A DNA stretch of 64,000 bases from Prostheceraeus crozeri. Its lineage: Eukaryota; Platyhelminthes; Polycladida; Euryleptidae. The position numbers were made by a program, and so were the translations under genes. Of the stretch, positions 36,030-47,999 are shown piece by piece (the stretch's first letter is position 1; every line of letters begins with the position of its first letter). The notes under the pieces were generated by a model, which worked only from the letters and a program-made list of their open reading frames with translations, had not been told where the DNA came from and searched no databases. The stretch lies in NCBI GenBank assembly GCA_907163375.1, contig CAJQUW010015655.1:242657-306656 (forward strand). The letters run 5' to 3'.

Positions 36030-36250
36030 CTTAATAAGTGGGCAAAAAGAAATTTCTAATGCCTTACAGAGATAGGAAAAATAGTCGTGCGTCGCCTGCG
36101 GATTGCTGTGAATTCCATCAAAATGCTCCGATCGCCACAATTTCCTCAGATTCGAAGAATTCAGATCATTGCGCAAATGTTTTCTCGGTAATGTTGGGTC
36201 CTCCGATCATTTTTCAAAAAGTTATAACAGGCGCACGAAAAAACGTTCAC
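36030..36250. repeat. Dispersed repeat, copy 2
   Basis: Same orientation as 22,360-22,600, with long shared words such as AGATTCGAAGAATTCAGATC. It also falls in colinear position between duplication blocks a and b. Confidence 0.65.
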
Positions 36251-39200
36251 AAACTTCTCTGTAGAACTTGACATCGAGTGTGTCTCTTTGCTGTGTGATC
36301 TGGTTGATAACAGTCACTGACACTTCGCACAATTTAACGTGTTTAATGTTGAACTGGCTGCTGCTTATTGTTCGATTGCTATGGTATTATGTCAGCAGAT
36401 AGTGCCATTTCATCAACGATGCATGCTCAGATGCTTCCTTTCTAGTCAAACAGAAGAGACTACCTGTCTAATTCTGTGGTTTGAACACTTGATTGCGCTC
36501 CGCCCAGCTCCCTTCCTGCACGCAGCATACGGGAACTTTCCCTCATCCTTTTGTGAGGAAAGTATATATTTAGCTATGATATTGAGTGATTGTACTGAGC
36601 TATTGGCTGCAGATTTAAGTCGAAGATCCGAAGCTCCAGGACTTTATATAGATCAAATCTGAAGAATTCTTTCCATCCTCCTTCATCCGAGTGGTCGTTT
36701 TCATTCAGAATCTCTTTGACAGACACAACAATATTTTCACAGAAATTTCGACAAATATGTGCCATTTCGCCTCCGGAAAAGATGCGCGCTACGTTTGCAC
36801 CCCGCTTCTTCACAAATAATATGAGGTGTATTAAAAATATATCTGTTCGACTTTCATGTGCAGTCAATATCTCGATGAAATCGCGTTTAAGACCGATAAG
36901 TAACAATTTCTACATTGGAAATACATCAACAAACAAACAATGCGTCATGCAAAAAGATACGGACAGACAAACGATCTGATGCAACTGACGTGCAGTTCCG
37001 TAATTGCCAAAATATGGACACTGTACATACAATGCTATGTGAAACTCATACAGCTTCGTGCTAGCTCCCGAATTGTCAATTGATCAAGACATCTTTCTTT
37101 ATCTTTATCAGCAGCGCTTCAAAGGCTGTATTTGGATAAATGGCCGCAGAGTAGCCAGTTGTTGTGGTCTTTAGCTTGCTCAGCCACTCTACAGTAGATA
37201 TTTCAAAGAAGTGTACTAAGTACTTGAAGATTTTTTACAAATTGTTCCCCTGTTTATATACCAGCGACTGGAACCTCAGATTTCTATAATAGTGTGAAAC
37301 TCTACTCTCTTCTTAAGTAGTATGAAACTCCTAGGATATCAGAATGATTCCTGTTTTCTGCCATCAAGCTATGTTTTTGTGGATATTATGTGAGCGCACA
37401 TGCTCCTGTTTTCCAATTTTCTTGAAAATATACATTTTTGACCTTTGACTTTTCAATAAAAATACAAGTACAAATATCTTCATTAAACGAAAATCAAGCT
37501 GATTATGAAGGAAATTTCATGAACCGCATTGCAATGCAAGTCTTCATACAGAAGTTGAGATCCTATTCTGCTTCTGGGCTCCAATTTCAAGCTTGCTAAC
37601 TAAGTATATCTGATTGACACAGTTCTTTTCCATCAAGCTGAATGGATCTGTTAAGTTAAGCATCTTGTCCAAATTATTAAATATCAAACTGCATCCTACG
37701 GTCTACACAAGTCACTGTGCAAAATTCAGTCATAAATAGTAGTACGAATCATAATACTTTCTGCATGTAGAATTTAAGCATTCAAATTAAATTGTGGATT
37801 GATGCAATTTTTACAGCTCTATAATTTTATGATTCACTTAATTAAGCTTCATTTCTTATCTGAATCTGAATAGTTTTGTGAATCCAACTACATCCTTTAA
37901 GCTAATTAAGATCACTGTCTATAATTGTGATATTTTGCTCTTTCGGTGCCGGTAGTTTAGGTGACATGATCAAACTCAAGAAAACACTCCTATTGACAAG
38001 ACTGAGCATTACAGTAAACACTTCCATATAAGTGTTTTTGATGAACATTCCTTCTCCACGGTTGTCATTCTTTCTTCTGTACTGCTATCATGGTCAGTCA
38101 ACCAAGTTTGGGCAAAAACTTGCGTCAAAACCCAAGCCCAAGCTTCAATAAATTAGTAGAATCAAGTAAACGAAGTAGCCTTTGCATCTTGTGCAAAGAT
38201 TCTTCTATAGACCAAACAATTGATCTAATGTCTTTCTCCATACAACTTGTAAATTTCATTGGAAGGGAAGCAGTGGATTCTGAAACTCACTTGTCAGTCC
38301 TTGAATACTGGGTTGTCAAAACGGCTTTGGGAAGTTTTGTACTTATCACTAGGTCGTGCTACAGTATTATAATCCACAGTTGAAAGAGCCTTTTCGAGGC
38401 AAGTCCTTGTTTAATTTTATGCTCAATGATGAGGGAAGACACAGCAGATGCTCAACTGTTCAAAAACGCAAAGCTAATCTTACCGCCACCGCCCATCATC
38501 AAGTCATCAAAATTTAAAACCTTGATGTCACAATTTTCTGAGACCACACAGGATTCCAATTCTGCTGAGTTAAGTATTTTTGTTCATTTTATCATTCAGA
38601 AATATAAACAGATTCAAGAAACAGCATAGATGCGCAGAGAGAGCATGGTTAAACACATTAAGGATATGAAATTGGAATCATTTATAGACAAATGTCAGCG
38701 CGCAGACATTTTAGGTTTGAGAAGATAACTGCGAAGATGCAAAATAAATGAAATATATTATAAAAATTCAATACGTACAAATGCAACAAAATGCATGCAA
38801 ACATACAGGAAATACAATATGGGCGAAATTTCAATGCGCTATGTAGTCAAGCCCAAAATGACTAATAAACACAAACATTTATTTGAAATTTTGTGAATTG
38901 AGTGGAAAAATCAGATGAAAAATGATGAAAAAATGATGAAAATCAGAACTTCATGCATTTATCATGTAGCTCTCCTAAGATTCAAATCAAAATATTAGTT
39001 TTTGTAACTTGATTTGTAGGACATGCAGCATTAGCAGTTTGACCCAAAACCGAAGGTCAAACCTTGAGTCAACTCCGTGTTAATTTCTCCAAAACAGTAG
39101 AAGCATTTGCATATTTTTCCATGTGGAAACTGCATACAAATTGGGGATTTGATTAATACTGGGTTGCTGCTCAGCATAATATCCTCACTATATGGAGACA

Positions 39201-39311
39201 TCTTTCAATCCTCAAACCTTTCAAAATTTTCACTTAACCTTTCAAAACGCAACCCGCATCATCAAGGCGGGATGAAACACAACTTAATTATATAAACGGT
39301 TACTTGCTTAC
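36251..39311 (-). other. Intronic or duplicated stretch downstream of K2P exon B
   Basis: Contains duplication block 2b (37,510-37,980). I looked for a counterpart of the filter/M2 exon at 26,163 and found no YGHIAPKT-like sequence. The 110-codon minus-strand frame at 36,574-36,906 has no K2P motif. A STVERAFSR string near 38,370 weakly recalls a hAT dimerisation motif. Confidence 0.4.
37510..37980. repeat. Segmental duplication block 2b
   Basis: Partner of 28,735-29,210. Together with blocks 2a and the first exons it shows that one ancestral unit was duplicated in tandem and then diverged by indels and transposon insertions. Confidence 0.75.
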
Positions 39312-40017
39312 CTATTGTTGTTACAACAGTCGCACAGAAAAACATTGAATTTGCAATATTCCAACCTTCAATTCCCAATTGACTATTAATTTGACTACAA
39401 TCTTGATTAGGATCCACATTGATCTTGTAGACTTGAACTGAAAAATCACGAAGAGCTTTGTCCATCGAATACAGAGTTTCAGTCACATTCTGACCTGCTC
39501 TCGCGAAGTTCATCACCCGGTTCGTACTCTGGTTAAGATGATCCGCGTACAACTGTTTCTTCTTAATGCACTCAAGAATCAGATTCTCCGCTTCCAGATA
39601 CTGAAACAGATAGCCTCCCATCGCCACGTACGCCGCCACCATCAATAACGATCCAATATGTGAGAAAATCAACTTTGTAGCTACCCTGCAATATTCTTGA
39701 CATCGTGCATTACTTCCACAGATTGATTTCGAAGATACACTTGTATTTTGTCTCTTCTCCACTTCATCATTCTCCAATTTACCTCCTGTAGCAATGATGG
39801 CACTGGTGCGAAACGATGGTTGCTCCAAGACGCCTTTACTCTCCTGTTTTGACAATTTCTTGACGGATCGGCGACGAGTTTCTTGATCATCAATGACATT
39901 CGAAGACGATGTGAAGGAGTTATTCTTCGCAGACCAGTCTATCGTCATGATTTCATGTTTCGGTGTTTCGTGGCCCATTGTGGCCTCATCCTCCAAAATC
40001 GGGTTTGTATCAAACAT
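39312..40017 (-). CDS. Two-pore potassium channel first exon B (long N-terminus, M1, cap, P1)
   Basis: Minus-strand exon from ATG at 40,017 to a GTAAGC donor, 235 codons plus one base. A 110-residue cytosolic N-terminus rich in Ser, Lys and Arg (DDQETRRRSVKKLSKQES) precedes M1 (about 115-141, LLMVAAYVAMGGYLFQYLE). The cap carries Cys150 and NQS and NVT glycosylation sites (about 162 and 177). Pore helix 1 follows at 219-236 (WNIANSMFFCATVVTTIG). The exon breaks after the same filter base as exon A. Since no filter/M2 exon was found between the two first exons, it may splice to 26,163, making exons A and B alternative entries to one channel. It could also be an orphaned duplicate. The charged N-terminus is a plausible phosphoregulation site, by inference only. 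Confidence 0.88.
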
Positions 40018-42528
40018 CGTGGCGAGAAGATGCAGTGAATTTCAAATGAAGCAGTAGAGAAGAGAACGTCGTCAACACTGTCGAGTTGATAAGGAAATAA
40101 TCAGAATCGTGTTCGCTGCTGGCAATTTGGTGCTACCTGAGTCAACATTACGCGCGATATGTGCGAACTTTTCCCAATTTGCCTTTACTCTACAACTGCC
40201 ATAATTTCCTTCATAATGAAGTTCTTCTTTAATGATGGAAACTAATTCGTTTATGCTTTCCTGCATGATTATGGTATCAAGCGACAGGATTATTGACTTT
40301 GACAATTTGCTCGTGATCTCTTATCAATATTGTGATTTCCAGATTTTCTACATGGATTTAAACGAGAAACATTGTGAACTCGGGGACAGAGGTTGTCAGA
40401 CGTTATTGCAATGAAATTAGCTAAGGGCTACGAAGAACGTCTTTCATCAATCGAGTTATGATGATGTTTCAAACGTACGAAACACCCATGAGATTCTTGT
40501 ACCCTCCCGCGCTTTCTTACGACCTCCCCCGTATCTTTGATAAAATTCTTCACGAATTTCTTGAGTTGCTTATTCTTTCCGAAGGATTATCATGCATAGG
40601 GTTGTTTCCCGGGAATCCCGGCCCATTCCAAGAAATCATTTTCCCGGGAAATAGACCTATCACTATCAATTAACCATACCTATTCATTATCAGTACTGCA
40701 CCATTAATCAATTAAATGTCTTTGATGAGGTCCATTTCGTCTGATGCATCAGGATTGTCTATTTATCCCTGAGCAGGGGTGTGCAACGTGCGGCTGTAGC
40801 AGAGGCAAAGTGCGGCCGTGAAAATGAGAAGTAAATGAAAAAGAACATTGTACATGTATATTGGAACTATAACAGCAACGCGGAACTATATCCAAACAAT
40901 TTGCGCACAATTACTTGAAGTCTTCGAATCTAAAGAAATTGTGGCGATCGGAGCATTTCGAAGGAGCTCATAGCTATCCGCAAGCGATGGACGACTCCTT
41001 TTCCTGTCTCAGTTAAGCATCAAGAATTTCTTATGGCCCACACTAAGTACGTGCCTGCATGTGCCGTCGCTTTGAATCAGTTTGCATTTCTGGCAAAGTA
41101 AAGAAACAATCTAATTCTGTAAGCAGGTCATTTCGCTAATAGGTCCATATTTTTGATGTTTGCTGAATCATTGAATAATGAGTTACATTATCCGTTGAAA
41201 ATGAGAAAAGACCTGAAGAGACACGTTGCATTGAGCCCGAGATGTTTTTCACAAGAGAACAGTTCTAAAAGAAGCACAAATGCAGAAACTCCTCTTTTTC
41301 AGTCAAGATCTGACAATAGTTTCATTGACTGCCTTCAGGGAAAATAATTTTTGGTATAGTTCAACACACCTGCCTGTGCTTGTTGTTCAGTCAAATTTTA
41401 TGATGATTGTATTGAATACTAATTCACTATTCATTTGAGCTGTGCGCAGTGCGCCGGTTCTTCTGCGTGCACCGAAATGTGCAAATCTCGATCAAATTGA
41501 TACTTTGCTGCATAGTTTCGAATATAAATACATGTAATTTACTTTCTCTGTTATCTTAGACACAGCAAGTTGGAGAGAAACATATTTCAAGCATGTGGTG
41601 TAAATGCATAATTAATCCAACTGGGGGTTTTGAGGAGAGTATTATTCAATTCCAGTTAGTTGATAGCTAACAAACGTGCGAAATTGAACCACACAGAGTT
41701 TATCAAATTATTCAACTCTGCTTATCTATTCAATTGAAACTTTAAATTTCTACATCATGAAAACTAACCGATTATTATATCATAAAATAATCGACACATC
41801 TCCTGGTTTTGAGAAAAAAGATGAAAAAAATTACGAATGTTGGATAATCAATTCATGACACATCATTTTAGGACACGAAAACTAATTCTCGCGACCCTAA
41901 AATTTCAGAATCTCATTGTGAATACTGCGTACCATGCTGTTGGTCTTCCTGCTAAGATATAGGCTATTATGGCATTCCTGCAGCTGGCGAACCGTTCGAA
42001 AATTTTGTTTGGCATCGGGTAACTGTCACATCACAGAGAGTCTTAACAGAGACTCACTGCCTGAAGTCTTGCATAGATAGCAATTTGTATATATTCGGAG
42101 CTTCGAATATTTACATTTCCTACTGTGCTCAGGCATTTCAAAAAAATAATCAAAAATAGACTCTTCCTTTGTTTTATGTGCTTAGCCTTCAAAAGAATAT
42201 AAAAATAATATAAAAGGATTTTTAAAAAGAAGTTTTGCCCGCCACTTAGTAGTTAAGTCATTGTAATTTTCTACTATTTTTTGTTGCATGTCTTTATCAT
42301 TTCTGCTTTTTGGTTTAAAAGCATTTCATTGGAACTTTCGTAAAGACGTATAGGTTAAGCATAATGATAGTTATTTGCAAAATAAAATTTAAGGCAACCT
42401 GTGTGTCTGTTTCAAATTCTCAGGACTAGTAGATTTTTCCTAGTACTCTGTAAAATTTGTATTGAATTCTTGAAAATAGGAGCGTCCATTATGAATGACA
42501 GAGGCCCAACCTTCAAGATTTTGAAGTT
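40018..42528. other. Gene-free stretch upstream of K2P exon B
   Basis: No gene was recognised. A hAT-like left terminus and an inverted dispersed repeat at 40,774-41,070 are listed separately. CCCGGGAATCCCGG/CCCGGGAAAT near 40,608-40,665 is a small inverted pair. Confidence 0.4.
40774..41070. mobile_element. hAT-like left terminus with inverted dispersed repeat, copy 3
   Basis: CAGGGGTGTGCAACGTGCGG is a characteristic start of a hAT terminus. From about 40,915 the sequence is the inverted partner of 22,360/36,030 (CTTCGAATCT.AAGAAATTGTGGCGATCGGAG). The right end was not found. Confidence 0.45.
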
Positions 42529-42940
42529 TTAACCCATTAGGCGCCGAATTATTTTTGAAAGCAATTATCAAAAATTTGAATGGAACCATATTATTCAATC
42601 ACGTTTTGATACTTTATGACGATCTTACCGAAAATAAATGTTCATTTTATCGTTTTTGATGATGTTCCACATGTGGAACATTGGCGTCTTGAGACTATAC
42701 ATTTTTTAATAATTTTTGAAGAATATAGGTCGTTGTATATTTGTTTATACTTGACAGATTGCTTATATTTGACATATTTGCTTATACACTAAAATAATAT
42801 TTTATGCTTATACGTTAATTTTTATGCAAAAGTAGTATATTAAGAATTTTGATGTATTTTGGTAAACGAAACAGGAAAAATACAGACAGAATCACCAATG
42901 TATTATTTTGAAACTAGGCAACAGCACCATCTTTCAGAGT

Positions 42941-43213
42941 TCAGAGATGGTATTGGACGAAGCAACTTGTATGCAACAAAGTGTTGCATGTGTCACACTT
43001 TATTTTCGTGTTTTTCATGCATAGTTTACAGCGGTCCTGTCTACCGGCTGGTATTGGAAGATGACCAACATTTCCAAGTCTTGTGGAGAGGGCAGGTGTT
43101 CGTGAAGGTCCAGGTCGAGTTTCTCGAACAGTCAGAAGACTCAGAAGATATCTCACAACTTCTCTGAAATAAAACGAATGTTTCACGTACATATTTTGAT
43201 AAAATGAGAGCAT
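42941..43213 (-). pseudogene. piggyBac transposase, C-terminal cysteine-rich domain
   Basis: After the core fragment the strand encodes RPGPSRTPALSTRLGNVGHL and then CKLCMKNTKIKCDTCNTLLH with a final Cys. This is the zinc-binding cysteine-rich domain that ends piggyBac transposases and binds the transposon ends. It is in a different frame from the core. Confidence 0.8.
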
Positions 43214-43589
43214 AATTGACTAAACACAAGATGACTTAAAAAGTCTATATGCATTATTATTAGGTTGTAGCAATTTGTGTTCAACTTCGATAAGCAGTAA
43301 CAGCTTTTTCATCTCTATAGCCAAATTATCGAATGACATATTTACATTGTAAAGTTATGTGTATATATCATCTACTTTCTGACGACCCTATATTTTCTGA
43401 TTGATTTGTGACAATTACTATGTTAAGTTCCAGTATTTTATTAATTGATTTGATGTTCATATTCATGTCTTGAGACCCCACGATTTCTATTCGGCTTTTT
43501 GAAAAAAACGTCTAATTTATTTATTTAACACAACAAAATCTTTAAGTTTCAACTCAAAATATAAGATAATACAAAATATAGATCTAACC

Positions 43590-44064
43590 TTCGGAAATCC
43601 AGATGAGATGTAGGTCTGTTGACTTGAATGTGTCTTTGTAACCTTCAAGCAGCCACCATGCCCATATTGATGAAATTTGCGAATAATAGCCACCACAATT
43701 TCTTTGATCGCAACTGAGGCCGATAATCCGAAAGAAACCTGTCCAATAGGTCAACTCCGCCCATGTGACAATTATAGGAGGCAATCATAGCTGGTTGTTG
43801 AATTGCAGTTCTCTTCCTATCACTTCGACTCCAGCGTGTCGCCTGAATGATAGGAGTAACGCCCTCATTTGAACTGATAACTATAACGGGGGTATTATCG
43901 TTCCAGTGGCAGACCACGACTGAACAATCACTGTAACTTTCATGTAATCCTCTCTGAGATTTTGCCATCGCCTCCTTTGATATCAGAGGGCATTTTTCTA
44001 TTCTGTTGCGCCTGACAGTACCAGTACAACGTAGACGGTTTACTTGAAGTTGTTCTCTAAACAT
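43590..44064 (-). pseudogene. piggyBac transposase, core fragment
   Basis: The frame has CTGTVRRNRIEKCPLIS, CHWNDNTPVIVISSN and IASYNCHMGGVDLLDRFLS, followed by YRPQ.RSKKLWW. These are the standard piggyBac catalytic-core blocks, the MGGVDxxD aspartate being part of the catalytic set. After MVAA a TGA stands where tryptophan is usual, and the frame continues with RLQRHIQVNRPTSHLDFRR. The first catalytic aspartates and the N-terminus are missing, so it is inactive. Confidence 0.85.
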
Positions 44065-44970
44065 GTTAGTAGAGGAAAAAAATTATCCATGTCTCTTAAG
44101 CTATAATTGACATATTTCTTTTAAATAATTGTTTTAACTAAAGATTAGGTCAAACCTTTATCGCAGGGGCATAAATTTGGTAAGTTCTATGCCGCCAAAT
44201 ACCTCACAATATTTTATTTGCATAAGCTTATAGATAAAATAAAGCAGAATGAAATCACAAGACGGTCTATATATCAACTCTGGCAGCATTAGTTAGAAGG
44301 AAGGTTGCACAGACATCTTACACTTACCATGTAAAGCAACAAAAAATATTTGTTACAGGACGTTCTTATTCAGATCAAAACAAAACTTTCACTGCTTTTC
44401 AATTTTTTGAATTTAAACAAAATATGCAAAATGGTAAACTTTAATTCTGATTATAAAACTAGCAGACATTACTATTCACATCAGATCGACTGGCAGACCA
44501 AGATATTTCATCATAAATCCTTCCTAAATATTCTGTCAGCGATCTAATTTGTATAGGCCCAAGGCGCCAATGTTCCACAAGTGGAACATTTTGAATTTGT
44601 CACTATATTTCGAAAAATATAATAGGAATGAAATATTTTTGTATATGGCATACCTATATGAAGAGGTATACATATTACAAGTAGCTAAAATCTGAAAACC
44701 AATCAATTGCTTTTGCTTAATTAGAGCTGCTGAAAAATCGCTGTAACCAAATTGAACATTGAAAAACATAACCAATCTTTTTTGATTGAATTGTGCGCAT
44801 AAAATCTAGGGACATGATATTTTAATGAGTCAGCTCACACCAATACACACCACGGTTGCCAAACATTGTAATTATTTACTGTAAAATATCATATGTCCCA
44901 CATTCAATAAGACATATTTCCAAAATCTAGCGATGTTCCACAAGTGGAACATTGGCGCTTAATGGGTTAA

Positions 44971-45539
44971 TTGACTATTGCACGACAATTTAGAACGCGA
45001 AACAATCTTTTATTTCGGCAATACTTTAATAAGTGCCTCAGTGTAACTTCATAAACTTCTTGCTGCACCTGTGCGAGCAGGTGCAGATAGTGCACAGCCT
45101 TGCTATTAATATATTAATTATGAATCAATCAATATTTGACAGTATTTTAACTTTTTTGACAGAAAGACAACCATTGACTACAGTACTTTGACTTTTTGTA
45201 ACTGCCATAAAGAATCAACAAAACTATTCTGACAACTACTTCGAGTTTGTCTCGATAGAATTGCCACACTAACAAATTTTGACTTAAATGACTTCTGCAA
45301 GCCCTATTTTTTACTATAGCACGCATAAATGGTGATTATGTAATGTTCCTAGGAATATATTTTCAGAAACCGCATACAATGTAAATGTCAATCACGAAGT
45401 GCCTGAGTCATGCGAAATTCCAGAGAGGATTTCTCCGTAATTGCGCAAACCACATGTCTGATGATTATAGCAGAGCCTTATTTGGTCTAGTCTCGAAGAT
45501 AAGAGACTTGAGAAACTAGATCTCCCTATGAAGATTCTA
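44971..45539. other. Gene-free stretch
   Basis: Nothing recognised between the piggyBac element and the ATG4-like fragment. Confidence 0.4.
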
Positions 45540-45975
45540 TCAAAACCAGAAAAGCAATCAATTCGTGATGATATTTTGCACACGTGAGACGCGTGAATAC
45601 CATGAACGCTGCAGAAAATGTGGCTGTGCAGTTCGCAAGAGTCATACAAAAGTCTGCAGTTGCTTGTTAACTGACCTTTGAATATACGTAGCAAAGGTGC
45701 ATTACACTGTCGCATATACCAGATCTCTCCATATATATGGTGGCCATGGGCTTCTATTAGACTGTCATCGATTTTTCGAGTTGACTTTGGCTCCAAGCAC
45801 AATCACAGGGTTTTTAATTGGCAAATTTTCAATTTCAATGATTTTCAGGTCCAATATCAATTTTAAATACCAGTAAACAAAACAAAAATGAGTATGCTTT
45901 AGATAATCAAGAAGACTTTGATTCGTATCAGGAGGAGCATCCCCTATTGAATCAATATTTTTAAGAAGACTCATA
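45540..45975 (-). pseudogene. Probable ATG4-type cysteine protease fragment, decayed
   Basis: The minus strand has ENLPIKNPVIVLGAKVN, resembling the first strand of ATG4 proteases (sPVwlLGkkY). Next come EIWYMRQCNAPLL (compare sRIWfTYRknFpPL) and GQLTSNC (compare LTSDcGWGC). After a frame change LLRTAQPHFLQRSW appears, like CMLRTaQmLLAQ...lGRsW around the catalytic cysteine. The catalytic region itself is scrambled by a small insertion and stops. ATG4 enzymes process ATG8/LC3 in autophagy. The remains are too broken to function. It may be a retrocopy or an old exon remnant, and the assignment rests on motif memory only. Confidence 0.4.
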
Positions 45976-46471
45976 AGGTCATAACGATCTACCCCATCTA
46001 CTAAACGTGATGGGTCGGTCTGTGCGCTCTGTTGTCACCTGCTACTGTCATTGAGCTTAACATCGGTTCCCCCGGGTCAATTTTCCTCAAGTTTTCGTCG
46101 GTGTGTGCTTCGCGTCGTTGTGCCATTGGAATCCATCATCTGTGTGCGGAATTATCCCTACTAATCGGCGCTTCTTAGCAGATTCCTATACCGATAGAGC
46201 ATTGTTCATCGGTCGCTTTCGTTGTGACTCTGTAAAGTTGAAGCTGACGTCATTAATTGGTGGCCGTGCACAATCATTGGATTTGAAGATCGATTTAAGT
46301 AAATCTATTATTGGCTTCTGTCAGTGTTGATTCCGTGGTCGAATTGCTAAAGGTGCTAGAATACAAGCAATCTGTGCCTCTGCCTTGATATTACTTTTTG
46401 GCTTCCGGTTCAAATCCCAACGACTTCATTTACGTCGCAAATCTCTTTCCTTGAAACGGTTTGATTAGGTC

Positions 46472-47046
46472 ATGGCAACGGCGACTCCACCTTTAAGAAA
46501 GAAAAGGTCAAACAGCGCGACAAATAACCTTACCATGTCAGATGTCAAGCATCTTTCAGATGCATGCAAAGTTGATTTGATAAATACGTTCAAAACTGAA
46601 TTATCTAAAATCTCAGACGTGCTTGATATGGTGAACAGACGCGTTGAAAGACCGTTGAAAGCATCGAGATCAATATGTCAGAAATGAAGCTTACCTTATC
46701 TAAGCATGATAAAGATATACACGAACTAAAGCAGAGTCTTTCGTCGTTAGCATCTGAGCTTCCTTATTCTCTTTTTGAAGAAATTGATGATCGAATGTTC
46801 AAAATCAATAACGTCATTATCTCAGGTGTTGAAGAGATTGACGGTTCTATCACTGATCGAGAAAAGCATGATCGTTCAAGTGTTTTAAGAATAACGAAAG
46901 AAGTTGATTTGGATTTTGATGATGGCGCAATCGTAAAGGTGCAGCGTATAGGACGCATTAGACCAAATATCCCTCGGTTACTACGTCTCACTTTTTCTGA
47001 TCAAGGGCACAAAGATAAGCTTCTGCGGAACGCGAAGAAACTTTAA
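46472..47046 (+). pseudogene. LINE ORF1 (coiled coil and RNA-binding-like), one frameshift
   Basis: Starts ATGGCAACGGCG. The first 70 codons are hydrophilic (RKKRSNSATNN) and lead into a heptad-like stretch (LINTFKTELSKISDVLDMVN). One base-level slip near 46,680 moves to the next frame, where coiled coil continues (KHDKDIHELKQSLSSLASEL). A folded part follows with INNVIISGVEEIDGSITDRE, VQRIGRIRPNIPRLLRLTF and LLRNAKKL. The last blocks resemble the RRM-like region of LINE ORF1 proteins, which bind element RNA. A stop follows 17 bases after the last motif. Confidence 0.65.
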
Positions 47047-47219
47047 AATTCAAGAACATTCAAGAATTTTTACGTTTTTCCCGACAGAACAAAGCAACAA
47101 ATGCTGCAATATAAGATTCTTCGTAATGAACTTTTTGAGAGAAAGGAAAAGGGTGAGGATGTATTGATATATAAAAACCGAGTTGTGTTGCGCAGTGAAA
47201 TCTCCCAGAAAAATTTTCT

Positions 47220-47990
47220 GTGAGCGATTTTATGAATAAACCTCAAAAGGAATTCCCGACTGTCATTCTTTTGAATGCAAGATCCATTCTCCCAAAACTA
47301 GATGAATTAACACTACTTGTATCAACAACAAACCCAGGCTTTGTGTTTGTAACTGAATCGTGGCTCAAACCGGACATTTGTGATGAAATGTTGAATTTAC
47401 GTGGTTTTTCTATTTATCGACATGACAGAATTGGCCGTGTTGGAGGTGGTGTTTGCCTATTCGTCAGCAATATTTTCCGGTGTGCGTATATTAAAAACTA
47501 TGATAGTCCCAGCACTACTGAATTTCTATCGTTGAGAATTCCAGAGTTGAATATTTTTCTAGCTTGCATCTACATTCCTCCTAATTTGCGTGCAAATGAG
47601 TTATCTGAAATTTCTGACTTCTTTGTAGAAACCTCAGACACTGAGCTACTTTTGTATCCTGATTCTAATTTTATGATTTACGGTGACTTTAATAATTTTG
47701 ACAGTTCTGTTTTTGTTGAAAATTTTTCCTTGTATAACTGTGTAAGATCTCCTACCCGCAACAGTTCCATTTTAGATCAGATTTGGATTAATGTGAACTT
47801 AACTGATTACTACACTGATGACGCTTCTGTTGCACCACACATAAGCTCTTGTGACCATAATACCGTGATTTTGCCTGGGAAGGGTTTCAATTACATAAGT
47901 CAAAGTATTGTAAAAGTTCGGGATTTTCGCCAATCTCATATTGATCGGTTTTTGTTTACACTTTCAAATATTGACTTCTCATGTGTTTCC
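47220..47990 (+). pseudogene. LINE ORF2, endonuclease domain
   Basis: This is an APE-type endonuclease. LLNARSILPKLDELTLLV and VFVTESWLKPDI (the TEtW/L box) come first, followed by GGGVCLFVS, LACIYIPPN, MIYGDFNNFDSS (GDFN box) and HISSCDHNTVI (SDH box). All main catalytic motifs are present in order over about 230 codons, so the domain is complete. The frame runs on into the foreign insert after about 47,990 and so acquires an unrelated poly-Phe/Leu end. Confidence 0.85.
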
Positions 47991-47999
47991 AATTGTAGT

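Larger units (their letters stand above)
42533..44966 (-). mobile_element. piggyBac DNA transposon with TTAA ends
   Basis: Both ends are flanked by TTAA (42,529-42,532 and 44,967-44,970), the obligate piggyBac target. The termini CCCATTAGGCGCC and GGCGCTTAATGGG are inverted copies with one mismatch. Subterminal palindromes TGTTCCACATGTGGAACA (about 42,663) and TGTTCCACAAGTGGAACA (about 44,573 and 44,935) lie near both ends next to TTGGCG words. The transposase is on the minus strand but lacks its N-terminal half and has stops. It is a defective copy of about 2.43 kb. Confidence 0.9.

Noticed and set aside
36574-36906. Candidate second filter/M2 exon for K2P exon B
   Set aside because: No YGHIAPKT-like filter, no convincing M2 and no acceptor in phase; resemblance limited to a few residues.
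38090-38640. Possible hAT transposase remnant (STVERAFSR)
   Set aside because: A single short motif in broken frames with no neighbouring hAT blocks or terminal repeats.
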